DNA of 64,000 nucleotides, taken from NCBI RefSeq assembly GCF_002752655.1, contig NZ_CP023737.1, positions 620,001 through 684,000 of the forward strand. The letters run 5' to 3'. Made by a program: the position numbers and the translations under genes. Shown here in pieces: positions 1 to 8,558 of the stretch; position 1 is the first letter of the stretch; each line of letters begins with the position of its first letter. Under the pieces are notes generated by a model, which did no database searches, had not been told where the DNA came from, and worked only from the letters and a program-made list of their open reading frames with translations. This DNA comes from Methylosinus trichosporium OB3b. Its GTDB lineage: Bacteria > Pseudomonadota > Alphaproteobacteria > Rhizobiales > Beijerinckiaceae.

Positions 1-104
1 ATAGGATGTGGGAGCAAAGGCCAGCGGGGACGAAAAGGGGGAGCGAAATGCGGAGCGTGACCAGGAAAAGAGTTCGCCGAAACACCCAACGCCGAGGCGA
101 TCCG

Positions 105-230
105 ATGACGCGGAGAGAGAAAGGCGGCGTGAGTAAAGAGACCTTCGACGACTTCCTCGCCGGCCAAGGCGTGTTGGAAACCTGCGAAGATCACGCGATC
201 ATGGAGTTGCTCGCCGAATCGATTGCTTAA
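105..230 (+). pseudogene. truncated XRE-type antitoxin-like protein
   Basis: A 41-residue reading frame starts at an ATG preceded by a GAGG-type ribosome site. Its sequence (KETFDDFLAGQGVLETCEDH, then a short Ile/Leu-rich helix) resembles the N-terminus of small Fis/XRE-type antitoxins, in which a DNA-binding helix-turn-helix normally follows. Here the frame stops right after that N-terminal part, and a dispersed palindromic repeat begins about 28 bases downstream. The DNA-binding half is therefore absent. A partner toxin, if any, would lie before the window. An in-frame start further upstream at position 6 is possible but has poor context. It could instead be a genuine short protein. Confidence 0.4.
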
Positions 231-257
231 AATACGCTTAGCCCAGAACAGTTGGCC

Positions 258-288
258 GTCATTGCGAGCGGAGCGAAGCAATCCAGAG
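258..288. repeat. dispersed repeat family A, single arm
   Basis: The segment GTCATTGCGAGCGGAGCGAA followed by GCAATCC is one arm of a palindromic repeat seen again at 23225, 34430, 49998 and 53257. It lies between the truncated antitoxin-like ORF and the DUF2199 gene. Confidence 0.75.
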
Positions 289-383
289 CCGCGGGGCGGC
301 TCCTGATTCGAGATAGGCGCTGAGCCGAAGCCATGCGCGTTCAATCACGCGAGAGTTCAAACTTTGAAAAGGAATTACCCTCC

Positions 384-893
384 ATGCTTGAGCATATTTG
401 GATTTGCGCGTGCTGCGGTCGACAGCAAAACGGCCTTCCACTCGACTTTTTCGCCTCGGCGCCGGATCAATGGTTCACCATCCCTGAGGATCGCCTGAGC
501 AACCCCGGCAACCGGCTCGACGAAAATCTCTGCATGATCGGCGGCAAGGACTTTTTCGTCCGGGGCTGCGTCGAAATCCCCATCGTCGACCATGAGAAGA
601 AGTTCATTTTCGGCCTATGGGTCTCGGTGGCGGAAGACAATTTCAAGCGCGTGCTCGACTTGTGGACCGCGGATGTCGAGAACGAGCCGCCAATTTTCGG
701 CCTGCTCTGCAACGACGTGAGCCTCTACCCGCCGACTCTCGGACTGAAGACGAGCGTTCGCCTGAGAAACAACAATCAGCGACCGGCAATCATACTGGAA
801 CCGACCGATCATCCTTTCGCGATCGCTCAACAAAACGGCGTCTCATTGGCGAAGATCGAGGAAATGGTCGCAACTCTGTTGCCGCATCGCTGA
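384..893 (+). CDS. DUF2199 domain protein
   Basis: A 169-residue protein matching the DUF2199 family in outline. It has an N-terminal CxxCG pair (CACCG), the GLPLDF segment, a central FFVRGCVEIPI block, LWVSVAEDNF, a SLYPPTLGLKT block and the C-terminal RPAIILEPTDHPFA block. No catalytic role is known for this family. The paired cysteines could bind metal. I start it at the ATG at 384, preceded by an AAAGGA-like ribosome site, rather than at 333, because the family begins just before the CxxC. It stands alone, between a repeat and a DUF4279 gene. Confidence 0.82.
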   Translation: MLEHIWICACCGRQQNGLPLDFFASAPDQWFTIPEDRLSNPGNRLDENLCMIGGKDFFVRGCVEIPIVDHEKKFIFGLWVSVAEDNFKRVLDLWTADVENEPPIFGLLCNDVSLYPPTLGLKTSVRLRNNNQRPAIILEPTDHPFAIAQQNGVSLAKIEEMVATLLPHR

Positions 894-1060
894 GAACCCG
901 ATCAGAAATTGGTTGATCGACCTCGCGGCCTCCGATTCCTTTGGGTTGCAACAACTCCAAATATGCCAAAACGCAACGAACACGGGCAGCGTGTTGGCTT
1001 TGCCAACACCCGATCGTCTTTATCAACAGCTCTCATGAGCGCTCAATTGGACGAGCAGAA

Positions 1061-1516
1061 ATGTCGCAGGGTGAGGACGCAGAATCGGAGCGAAGGCACT
1101 ATTCGTACGTAGTGACATTGCGGGTTCGCCACTCCGACATTGACCCGCGAGACATAACGGCAGCTCTTGGCATTGAGCCGGAATGGACGTGGCGCGCGGG
1201 TGAAGCGAGGAGAACCCGTGTCGGGACACCGCTAAGCGGCGTTTATAAGCTCAGCTATTGGTACGCGACTCTTTGCGAAGCGGAATACCGCGAGCGAGGC
1301 TTGGTCGAGGCACTAAACGAATTGCTCGACCGTCTTTCGCCGTTCAGAGAATATTTCAAGTCAATCCGAAGCACAGGCGGACATATCGAGTTTTTCATCG
1401 GCTGGACGTTTTATCACAACAGTGGCGAGGTATTTGAGCCCGAGCTGTTGGCAAGATTAGCCGACCTTCACATTGCCCTATCACTGGACGTCTATAATGG
1501 TGGTTCCGAAACATAG
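1061..1516 (+). CDS. DUF4279 domain protein
   Basis: A protein of about 151 residues resembling DUF4279: a beta strand (YVVTLRVRH) followed by SDIDPRDITAALGIEP with Trp-containing WTWRAGE, and a second half with GHIEFFIGW and a C-terminal Leu-rich strand and helix. The family is common in small accessory loci and has no defined biochemical role. An in-frame ATG at 941 would add about 40 residues that look non-native, so the ATG at 1061 is preferred. Its ribosome site is weak. No operon partner is evident. Confidence 0.75.
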   Translation: MSQGEDAESERRHYSYVVTLRVRHSDIDPRDITAALGIEPEWTWRAGEARRTRVGTPLSGVYKLSYWYATLCEAEYRERGLVEALNELLDRLSPFREYFKSIRSTGGHIEFFIGWTFYHNSGEVFEPELLARLADLHIALSLDVYNGGSET

Positions 1517-1601
1517 GCACACAAATATCAAAGGTTTTGCAAGCGCTATTTTTCTCGAATCTGAATAACTGTTTCGGGTCATGAGCCGACGATCTGCCCC
1601 C

Positions 1602-2942
1602 TCACCTTACCTCCGCCAGCACCGCCCCCGCCCGCAAGAACCGCGTCGGATCGACCGGCTCGCCGTCGATGCGCACCTCGTAATGCAGATGCGGCCCGGT
1701 CGAGCGCCCCGTCGAGCCGATGCGGCCGACGACGGCGCCCGCCTCCAGCGGCTGGCCGACGCTGGCGAGGATGCTGGAGAGATGCGCGTAGCGGGTGACG
1801 AGGCCGGCGCCATGGTCGATCTCGACCATCTGCCCATAGCCGCCGCTGGGCCCCGCGAAGGCGACGACGCCCGCCGCCGTCGCCCGCACCGGCGCGCCGT
1901 AATCGTCACGCAGATCGACGCCCGTGTGCAGCGCCGGACGGCCGAAGAACGGATCGGTGCGATAGCCGAAGCTCGAGGTGAGCTCCAATTCGCCGGCGAG
2001 CGGCTTGCGCAAAGGCACGCTCGGCAGCGCCTTGCGCAGTCCGTCCAGCGTCGCCGCCGCATCCTGGACAGCGAATAATTCGCGCTCGAACAAGAGATCG
2101 CTCATGCGCCGCTCCGCCGGCACATAGGGCCCGCCGACGAAGGCGGCGGCGGCGGATTTGCGGACGAATCGCTCGGGCGGCAGGCCGGCCGCGTCGAAAG
2201 CGCCGCGCAGCTTGCGCGCCGCGGCGCGCACCGGCTCGACGAGCCGCGCCACGCGCATCGTCTGCTCGCGCTCGATGCGATCCATCGAGGCGGCGAGGCG
2301 GTCGATGCGCTCCTCGAGCGGCGCGCCAGCGGCGGGCGCGGCGGGGACCGCCGCATCCACCTGCTTCTTCGGCGGCGCCGCGTGCGCGTCGTCGGGATGG
2401 AGACGCAGCTCCATGCCGCCGGGCTCGGGCTTGCCGGAGGCGGCCGGGGCGCTGGGACTCGCGGGCGGCGCCGGCGCGGCGACGCGCGCACGGCCGGCGG
2501 ATGCAGCGGTCTTGTCCTCGCCGGCGACGCCCTCGACGAGCCGCGCGACAACCGCGGCGCGCGTCTCCAGCGTCGCCTGGCGCAGCACCAGCGCGCGCAG
2601 CTTGCTCTCGACATCGTCCTGATCGGCGAATTGGCGGCTGGTGGCCTGATCGAGCCGCAGCCGCAGCGCCGCCAGGCGGTCCTCATAAGCGTAGCGCATC
2701 TGCGCCTGCCGATCGCCGAGATCGGCGAGCATGTCGTCGCGAAACGCGAAGAAGGCGGCGGCTCCGGGGAGAACGACGCAGGCGACGACCAGCGTGAGGC
2801 CGAGGGCGAGCGCTCCGGCGGCCCCGAGCTCGATTCGCCGGCGACAAGAGCCGAGCGAGAGATCGAAAGCGAGCGGGACGGATCGGGGCGTTTGGTCTTG
2901 GTCTCGCATGCGCATGTTCCGGCCGGGCTCATCCCGGCGCAT
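1602..2942 (-). CDS. M23 family metallopeptidase (LytM-type murein hydrolase)
   Basis: About 446 residues with a single N-terminal membrane helix (Ala/Leu/Val-rich, near residues 35-60), a coiled-coil region with many Arg/Glu/Gln, a Pro/Ala-rich linker and a C-terminal M23 domain. The domain carries the zinc motifs HTGVD and HLHYE and the GYGQMVEIDHG strand typical of LytM/EnvC-like endopeptidases. It is expected to cut or regulate cutting of peptidoglycan cross-links from the periplasmic face of the inner membrane. The start is uncertain: in-frame ATGs lie at 2990, 2942 and 2915, and none has a strong ribosome site. Both zinc motifs are intact, so it should be catalytic rather than a degenerate activator. 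Confidence 0.88.
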   Translation of the reverse strand: MRRDEPGRNMRMRDQDQTPRSVPLAFDLSLGSCRRRIELGAAGALALGLTLVVACVVLPGAAAFFAFRDDMLADLGDRQAQMRYAYEDRLAALRLRLDQATSRQFADQDDVESKLRALVLRQATLETRAAVVARLVEGVAGEDKTAASAGRARVAAPAPPASPSAPAASGKPEPGGMELRLHPDDAHAAPPKKQVDAAVPAAPAAGAPLEERIDRLAASMDRIEREQTMRVARLVEPVRAAARKLRGAFDAAGLPPERFVRKSAAAAFVGGPYVPAERRMSDLLFERELFAVQDAAATLDGLRKALPSVPLRKPLAGELELTSSFGYRTDPFFGRPALHTGVDLRDDYGAPVRATAAGVVAFAGPSGGYGQMVEIDHGAGLVTRYAHLSSILASVGQPLEAGAVVGRIGSTGRSTGPHLHYEVRIDGEPVDPTRFLRAGAVLAEVR

Positions 2943-3131
2943 CGATCCGAAATTTCCCGCCCGCGCGGGTTCGGGGCGAATAGACGGCATTAAGGTTAAC
3001 GCTCTCCAAACACGGCCCTAAGGGCCGTCCGCGAGCCGATGGAGAAAGACGCGAGCGACGGTCTTGATTGCGCGCGCCGACGCGTGCTATCTGGCGCAAC
3101 CGCGGCGAAGGCGCGCCTTCGCTACGCCCCT

Positions 3132-3221
3132 GGAGAGGTGGCAGAGTGGTTGAATGCACCGCACTCGAAATGCGGCATACGGGCAACCGTATCGGGGGTT
3201 CAAATCCCTCCCTCTCCGCCA
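3132..3221 (+). tRNA. tRNA-Ser (CGA)
   Basis: A 90-base tRNA with encoded CCA. The acceptor stem GGAGAGG pairs with CCTCTCC before discriminator G and CCA. The anticodon loop CTCGAAA lies between CGCA and TGCG stems and gives anticodon CGA. A long variable arm (ATACGGGCAACCGTAT) marks a class II tRNA, as for serine, and the T loop reads GGTTCAAATCC. Confidence 0.97.
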
Positions 3222-3383
3222 GCCCTCGAAGCCGAAAGAAGCTTGCCGGTCAATCGATGCTTGCACTCCTGGTGGAGTATGAGCTCGTAGCCTCATTCTG
3301 GCGCAGCATTCGCTACAACGAGGCTGCGCACTCATGACGGAACAAGCGCATAGCCATGCCTAGAGAATAGTTTTGAGACAAAT

Positions 3384-3776
3384 ATGAAAACATTTGTAGA
3401 ATTTCGTTCTTTAAAATTTCCTCCATACGATCGGGAGGAGCATGAAATGAATCCTGGTTTATGGGGTAACAGATTAGCGGAATACATTTCTCAAAAACTC
3501 AAAGAGCGCGACATTATAATCATAGACATAATTATCGAAGATTGGGGTTGCTATCTCCCCATTCAAAACGACAATTTTCGATTGGCTCTGTGCTGCGGAC
3601 ATCAATATGGTGATGATGATCAATTTGTAATATTCACAGACCCCAAAACGACCAAAATTAGAAAGTTTTTACAAGTAATTGATACAACCCAGCAACTCAC
3701 CAAGCTAACAAATGCAGTAAAAGAGATTCTGGAAAACGACCCCGACATCCATGATATAAAATGGCGCGAGCCATAA
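3384..3776 (+). CDS. AT-rich orphan protein next to tRNA-Ser
   Basis: A 130-residue soluble protein that I cannot assign. It shows an N-terminal FPPYDREEHEMNPGLWGNRL segment, a beta strand with repeated Ile/Asp followed by EDWGCYLPI, a CCGHQYGDDDQF segment and a C-terminal helix ending in DPDIHDIKW. Similar uncharacterised single-domain proteins with an FPPY...NPG.WG...EDWG...P layout occur scattered in bacteria, judging from memory rather than a search. Its codons end mostly in A or T, quite unlike the flanking genes, and it lies 163 bases after a tRNA gene, a common integration site. Horizontal acquisition is likely. Confidence 0.7.
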   Translation: MKTFVEFRSLKFPPYDREEHEMNPGLWGNRLAEYISQKLKERDIIIIDIIIEDWGCYLPIQNDNFRLALCCGHQYGDDDQFVIFTDPKTTKIRKFLQVIDTTQQLTKLTNAVKEILENDPDIHDIKWREP

Positions 3777-3935
3777 CGGTTCTTGTGGCTTCGGGTTTTT
3801 GCATGAGAAATTTTGCGTGCTTGGCGAACATCGCGCCGCCAAACTCGGAAATCCTATCGAGGCCCGCGTCAAACGCGCGCCTGCGGCTCACGATAGGCTC
3901 TGATCGAGCGCGAAGGGCGCGAAGCGTCGCCCCCC

Positions 3936-5084
3936 TCACCCCGCCCCGAGGACGCGCTCCGCCAGCCAATAGGCGCCGAAACAGGCGATAACGGCGGATA
4001 GGACGCGGACGAGGCGCGGGCTGCGCACGCCGGAGCTGAAAATCCTGTCGATCAGCAGCAGCAGCGGCATGAACGCGAGCACCACGCCGATCTGTCCGGC
4101 CTCGACGCCGATGTTGAAGCTCGCCAGCGCCGGGACAATGGCGCGCTGCGGCACGCCGATCTCGACGAGCCCGCTCGCGAAGGCGAAACCATGCAGAAAG
4201 CCGAAGGCGAAAGTGTCACGCCATCGGCCATCGACCTTCGACGTGAAGAAATTCTCCAGCGCGACATAGATAATCGACGCCGCCACCGCGACCTCCACCC
4301 AGTGGCTCGGCAGATCGACGAGCTGCAGCGCCGCGAGCGACAGCGTCACCGAATGCGAGATGGTGAAAGCGGTCACCAGCTTCACCACCGGAAGCACGCG
4401 CGTCGCCCAGAGCATCACGGCGATGAGAAAGCACAAATGATCATAGCCGGTGACGATGTGCTCGACGCCGGCGGCGAAGAATTTCGGCGCGAGCTCCCAG
4501 GGGGAGAGCAGCGGCTTGGAGAGATCGATCGGCGCATCGCCGGGGAAGATCATCACCTGACCCGGCGCCGGCTCGGCGCCCGCGCGCTGCGCCTCGGTCA
4601 GCCTCGACTCGTCGATCGGCTCGCCCATGCCGACGAGATGCTTGGCGCGCCGTCCCTGCGCCTCCAGCAGGCGGAACGGATCGTAGAAAATCTGTCCCTC
4701 CACGCCGCTGCAATCCATGCGCAGCACGACCTTGGAGTCGCGCGGATTGATCGGATCGGCGCCGACCGAGACGACCGCGCTCGAACATTTGTCGCCGCCT
4801 TCGTTGCGCAGATCGACGCGGCTGCGGATGAACTCCCCCATCATCCGTTCGATCACGCCGGGCTCGGTGAGATCGACATCGGCGCCGGGCTTGTTATCGG
4901 CGAACATGCGCTCGATGTCGGTCGCCAGAAATCCGACCTCGAGGCGATAGCGCTCCTCCCCTTCCGGCGCGATGCGGCTGCTGGAAATATCCGCCGTATG
5001 CGCGCTCGCTGCGGACGCGAATGCGAGCGCCGCTGTCAGCATCGCAAGAAGTCTCGTGGCCCGCCGCGCCAGTCCCGCCGCCAT
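3936..5084 (-). CDS. HupE/UreJ-type membrane protein
   Basis: A 382-residue protein with a signal peptide (about residues 1-27, ending ASAASAHTA), a long periplasmic N-terminal domain and a C-terminal half with about six membrane helices. Helix motifs include GVEHIVTGYDHLCFLIAVML, FTISHSVTLSLA and FGFLHGFAFASGL, with the His/Asp pattern of HupE/UreJ proteins thought to handle nickel or other metals. The domain arrangement matches the HupE/UreJ_2 group. The start at 5084 is chosen because an AAGGGAGG ribosome site precedes it and a signal peptide follows. It is divergent from the CopC-like gene, so a metal link, copper as well as nickel, is plausible. No urease or hydrogenase gene is present. 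Confidence 0.8.
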   Translation of the reverse strand: MAAGLARRATRLLAMLTAALAFASAASAHTADISSSRIAPEGEERYRLEVGFLATDIERMFADNKPGADVDLTEPGVIERMMGEFIRSRVDLRNEGGDKCSSAVVSVGADPINPRDSKVVLRMDCSGVEGQIFYDPFRLLEAQGRRAKHLVGMGEPIDESRLTEAQRAGAEPAPGQVMIFPGDAPIDLSKPLLSPWELAPKFFAAGVEHIVTGYDHLCFLIAVMLWATRVLPVVKLVTAFTISHSVTLSLAALQLVDLPSHWVEVAVAASIIYVALENFFTSKVDGRWRDTFAFGFLHGFAFASGLVEIGVPQRAIVPALASFNIGVEAGQIGVVLAFMPLLLLIDRIFSSGVRSPRLVRVLSAVIACFGAYWLAERVLGAG

Positions 5085-5376
5085 TTCCGCCGCCTCCCTT
5101 GACGTCGTGCGAGCGCACGGCGTATGCAATAAATTAAGATTGTGCATATCAAAGCGGCAAACACAAGCAGCGACGACGGCAAGCCTCGCGAGGCTCGGGC
5201 GAAGAGCGCCGGAGCAGCGAAGGGCGACGCCTTGCCCGCGCTCCGAAGGCCGCATAGCATCGATGAGAACGACGCCGGTTGCGGCGCATTTTGAAACGAC
5301 GAGCAAGGCGTCGGCGAGCATGACACGAGTCGAACATCGGCGGGCTTCACACGAACTTTCCGAACCGCGCAGGACG

Positions 5377-5793
5377 ATGATGCAGCGCGTTCGCGCGCTG
5401 GCGATTCTGGCGCTCGCGGCGGCGCCGATCGCGTCCGCCTTCGCCCTTCCCCATCCGCCGCCGATGCAGGCCGGCCCCGCGATCTCACGCGTCCATGCGA
5501 TCGTCGTGCGCACCTTTCCCGCGCAGAACGGCGTCGCCGCCGCCAGCACGATCGGCAAGGTGGAAGTGTGGTACGACGCAGGAATTCGCGACGCTTTCGC
5601 GGCGCTCGCGGTGATCAGCGCGGCGGGCGCGCGCGTCGACAAGCGCGACGCCGCGATCGACAAATCCGATCCGAGCCATGTCTCCGTCGGCGTCGAGCCT
5701 TTGACGCCCGGCAAATATACCGCACGCTATCGCGCGCTCTCGGCCGACGGCCATCTCGTCAGCGGCGCCTGGGAGTTCGAGGTGAGCCCGTAG
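5377..5793 (+). CDS. CopC-like periplasmic copper-binding domain protein
   Basis: 138 residues: a signal peptide (MMQRVRALAILALAAAPIAS) followed by one CopC/YcnJ-type beta-sandwich domain. Near the C-terminus SADGHLVSG matches the conserved Asp-Gly-His of CopC proteins, which completes the Cu(II) site together with an N-terminal His. A candidate N-terminal ligand is the His in VHAIVV or ALPHPPP. The canonical free His-Ala after the cleavage site is not obvious, so site geometry is uncertain. The start is the first of two adjacent ATGs. It is followed 70 bases later by a one-helix membrane protein and lies divergent from the HupE/UreJ-type gene. Confidence 0.82.
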   Translation: MMQRVRALAILALAAAPIASAFALPHPPPMQAGPAISRVHAIVVRTFPAQNGVAAASTIGKVEVWYDAGIRDAFAALAVISAAGARVDKRDAAIDKSDPSHVSVGVEPLTPGKYTARYRALSADGHLVSGAWEFEVSP

Positions 5794-5863
5794 CGCGCGG
5801 CCATGCTTCGTGACAAACAAAAAGCGAGAGCGTCATGCTCTCCACGGGAAGGAAGCGTGAGCG

Positions 5864-6433
5864 ATGAACTCGAATCTGCGGCTGAACTTGCTGTTGCTCG
5901 CCGGCATCGGCCTCGTCATCGGCCTCAATGTCGCGGGCTTCTCCTATTCCTATTGGGGGCCCTCGTTCAATCTGATGTGGAATGATTTTTTGAACGCCAA
6001 TTTCTATCGTCCAGCGGTCAAGGCCGGCGACCGCACCATGGCCGATTGCCTCAAGGTCAGCGACTTCTATTCGGCGCGTCTCACCACTTATTTCCTCGCC
6101 GATTCCGACGACAACGCCGGCGGAGCGATCGACGACATGAGCCGATATTCCGAGCTCTGCGACCGCGTGCCGGGAACCGGACGAGCGATCTTTTCCGTCA
6201 CGCTGATGGAAGAGGACGTGCGCAGCCTGCCCGTCGGCCTGTCCTTCTACAAATTGGATCAGAAGGGCGCGCGCGAGCTCCTCAATTCCGTGCCGGCCAA
6301 GCCACACCCCGCCGGCTTCGTGACCTTGGACTCGCCGCTCTCGCACCGCGGCAAATATGTTCTCGAGCTCGCCTTCGGCGAGGGCAAGAGCGCGGAAGAC
6401 AAGATCGAAATGCCGATCTCGGTCGGGCAGTGA
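5864..6433 (+). CDS. single-pass membrane protein of unknown function
   Basis: 189 residues with one N-terminal membrane helix (about residues 7-27) and a periplasmic domain that I do not recognise. Notable segments are YWGPSFNLMWNDFLNANFY, ADCLKVSDFYSARLTTYF, SRYSELCDRVP and a C-terminal beta-rich part. The two cysteines, in ADCLK and SELCDR, could form a disulphide. A strong GGAAGCGTGAGCG ribosome site precedes the ATG. It follows the CopC-like gene in the same direction and ends directly against the stop of the convergent PepSY gene, so it probably belongs with CopC. Confidence 0.75.
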   Translation: MNSNLRLNLLLLAGIGLVIGLNVAGFSYSYWGPSFNLMWNDFLNANFYRPAVKAGDRTMADCLKVSDFYSARLTTYFLADSDDNAGGAIDDMSRYSELCDRVPGTGRAIFSVTLMEEDVRSLPVGLSFYKLDQKGARELLNSVPAKPHPAGFVTLDSPLSHRGKYVLELAFGEGKSAEDKIEMPISVGQ

Positions 6434-7582
6434 TCAGCTCGGTCGCTTGCGCGCGCGCTTCTGCCGCCATCGCAGCACGCCCGTTGCGAAGAGGACGAGC
6501 GGCGCCGCGCCGACCAGCAGCATGAGCGGCCGGCCGATCACGCCGAACGCCTCGCCGCTGTGCAGCGGAAACAGCCATTCCAGCACTCTCTCGCCGGCGG
6601 AGAAATCGCCGCGGTCCTGCACCTGCAGAATGCGGCCGCTATATTGGTCGACGCCGGCATTTCTGTAGGTCTTGGTGCGATTGGGCTCGTCATCCGATTG
6701 CTTGCCGACGACATAGACGCCCTCCGGCCCGCTCGGCAGCAATATCCAATGCAGCCTTCCGCCCGGAAGCGCTTTGTCCGCCGCGGCGACCGCGGCGTCG
6801 AGGCCGATCGGCGCGGCGCCGGCGTCGATGCTCGAGCGGCCGAAGTCCGGCTCGGCGCGCACCGGCGAGAACAGGCTCGTCGCTGCGCGCGTCATGGGCT
6901 TGAAGATCATGGCGACGCCGGTGAGCAGCGTCACCAGCAGAATGGCGGAAAAATACAGGCCGACGCTGCGATGCGCGTCATAGGCGATCCGCTCCTGGCT
7001 CGCGCCCCATTTGATTTTCAGGCCCAGCCGCCAATCGCCATTGCGCGGTCGCCACAGAAAGAGGCCGATGAGAATGGAGACGAAGACGGCGACGCCGAGA
7101 GCGCCGATCAGAAAAGCATTGGCGACGCCGAGCAGCAGCGTCCAATGAAAGGCCATCAGGATCGGCACGAAGGGCTGCGACAGCTGATCCTCGCCATGCA
7201 GCAGAAGCCGCTGTCCGGTGACCTTGGCGCGATAGGGATCGACGAAGATCTGATGGACATCGGTCTCGAGATCGTCGGTCTCGACGAGATAATTGATCGC
7301 GGCCGCGGCGCGCGCGTGACGCGGCGTCGTCAGCCGCTCGGGCTTGGCGTCCGGCGGCATTGCGGCGATCGCCGCCGCGAACATTTCGTCGAGCGTGCGT
7401 GCGGTCGCCTCCGCCGGCGGATCGACACGCATCATCGGCGCATTCAGCCATTCGTCTATGTCCTCGCGAAAAGCGAGAAGACCGCCGCTGAGCGCGACGA
7501 CGACGAAGACCGCGCCGCCGAAGAGGCCGATCATGCGATGGATCGACAGAAGGATTTTACGCGCGACCTCTCGCCGACGCAT
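6434..7582 (-). CDS. PepSY-associated membrane protein
   Basis: About 382 residues. The N-terminus IHRMIGLFGGAVFVVVALSG is the typical first helix of PepSY-TM (iron-regulated membrane) proteins, followed by a periplasmic PepSY-like region (DPYRAKVTGQRLLLHGEDQL), two central helices (HWTLLLGVANAFLIG and a VFVSILIGLFLW hairpin), a second periplasmic domain and a C-terminal helix (PLMLLVGAAPLVLFATGVLRW). Such proteins often accompany TonB receptors or metal uptake and may act as ferric reductases, though this is not proven. An in-frame start at 7660 would add 26 basic residues; 7582 fits the family better. It is convergent with, and abuts, the preceding gene. Confidence 0.87.
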   Translation of the reverse strand: MRRREVARKILLSIHRMIGLFGGAVFVVVALSGGLLAFREDIDEWLNAPMMRVDPPAEATARTLDEMFAAAIAAMPPDAKPERLTTPRHARAAAAINYLVETDDLETDVHQIFVDPYRAKVTGQRLLLHGEDQLSQPFVPILMAFHWTLLLGVANAFLIGALGVAVFVSILIGLFLWRPRNGDWRLGLKIKWGASQERIAYDAHRSVGLYFSAILLVTLLTGVAMIFKPMTRAATSLFSPVRAEPDFGRSSIDAGAAPIGLDAAVAAADKALPGGRLHWILLPSGPEGVYVVGKQSDDEPNRTKTYRNAGVDQYSGRILQVQDRGDFSAGERVLEWLFPLHSGEAFGVIGRPLMLLVGAAPLVLFATGVLRWRQKRARKRPS

Positions 7583-7695
7583 CAGAACCGGCTCCGTTTC
7601 GGCAATGCGGCGCGCGAGGCGTCGCCGAGCAATGGGAGCGATTTCGGCGCGCCTTGTCAACTTGCTCGCACGCGCGAGACGCCTATGATGCGCCG

Positions 7696-8358
7696 ATGTG
7701 CGGACGGTTCACGCAAGCCTACACATGGTCGGAGGTCGAGGCCTTCCTGAACCTCCTCGGCCCGCCGCGCAATCTGCGGCCGCGCTATAATATCGCGCCC
7801 ACCACGATGATCGACGTCGCGCGCGCCGGCGCCGGCGGACGCGAGCTCGTCTCGATGCGCTGGGGTCTCGTTCCCTCCTGGTGGAAGAAGCCGCTGCGCG
7901 AGCTGCCCTCGACCTTCAACGCGCGCGCCGAGACGGTCGCCACGAAGCCGATGTTCCGCGCCGCGCTCGAGGCGCGCCGCTGCCTCATTCCGGCGAGCGG
8001 CTTTTATGAATGGACGGGAAAGCCGGGCGCGAAAACGCCGCATTATTTCTCCGCGCCGGATGGCGCGCCGCTCGTCTTCGCGGGGCTTTGGGACGAGTGG
8101 CGCGACGGCGACAGCAGCGAGAATATTCTGTCTGCGACGATCATCGTCGGCGCCGCCAATGAATGGATGGCGCAATTTCACGAGCGCATGCCGGCGCTGC
8201 TCGCGCCAGCGGATTTCGACGCCTGGCTCGGCGGCGACGCGCCCGCCGCGCTGCTGCGCCCGGCGCGCGCGGACGCCTTGCGCGAATGGATCGTCTCGTC
8301 GCGCGTCAATCGCTCCGGCGCCGACGACGATGATCCGACGCTGCTCGCGCCTCGGTAG
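7696..8358 (+). CDS. SRAP domain protein (YedK/HMCES family)
   Basis: A 220-residue SOS-response-associated peptidase family protein. Cys2 directly after the initiator Met (MCGRFTQ) is the nucleophile that forms a covalent cross-link with abasic sites in single-stranded DNA. The conserved RYNIAP, WGLVPSWW, FNARAET, RRCLIPASGFYEW and HERMPALL blocks are all present, supplying the Asn, Glu and His of the active site. The start at 7696 is fixed by the need for Cys2. It probably shields abasic sites during replication. It diverges from the PepSY gene and stands alone. Confidence 0.95.
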   Translation: MCGRFTQAYTWSEVEAFLNLLGPPRNLRPRYNIAPTTMIDVARAGAGGRELVSMRWGLVPSWWKKPLRELPSTFNARAETVATKPMFRAALEARRCLIPASGFYEWTGKPGAKTPHYFSAPDGAPLVFAGLWDEWRDGDSSENILSATIIVGAANEWMAQFHERMPALLAPADFDAWLGGDAPAALLRPARADALREWIVSSRVNRSGADDDDPTLLAPR

Positions 8359-8460
8359 GCCCGGCAGCCAAGCTCGCGATCCTCGAAACCGACGCATTTT
8401 TCGGATCAATCGCACGGATGAGATGCGATAGCGGTGTGAGCCGATGACGGGGATGAAAGG

Positions 8461-8502
8461 GCGAGCCTGAAGGCTCGCTCTTCAAGCCGGGACAAGCCCG
8501 GC
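8461..8502. repeat. pair of short hairpins, dispersed intergenic repeat
   Basis: GCGAGCCTGAAGGCTCGC (8461-8478) and GCCGGGACAAGCCCGGC (8486-8502) form two adjacent hairpins between the SRAP gene and the acyltransferase gene. A related arm (GCGAGCCTGAAGGCTC) recurs near 38871, so this is a dispersed element. It could also act as a terminator for the SRAP gene, but no T-run follows. Confidence 0.55.
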
Positions 8503-8558
8503 CATGACGGCCCTCTGGACAAAGTGATTCCCTTCACATGCTTGCGACAGGAGCGTCG

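Noticed and set aside
3936..5084. Nickel permease for urease or hydrogenase
   Set aside because: No urease or hydrogenase gene is in the window and the neighbour is CopC-like, so only the family name is given.
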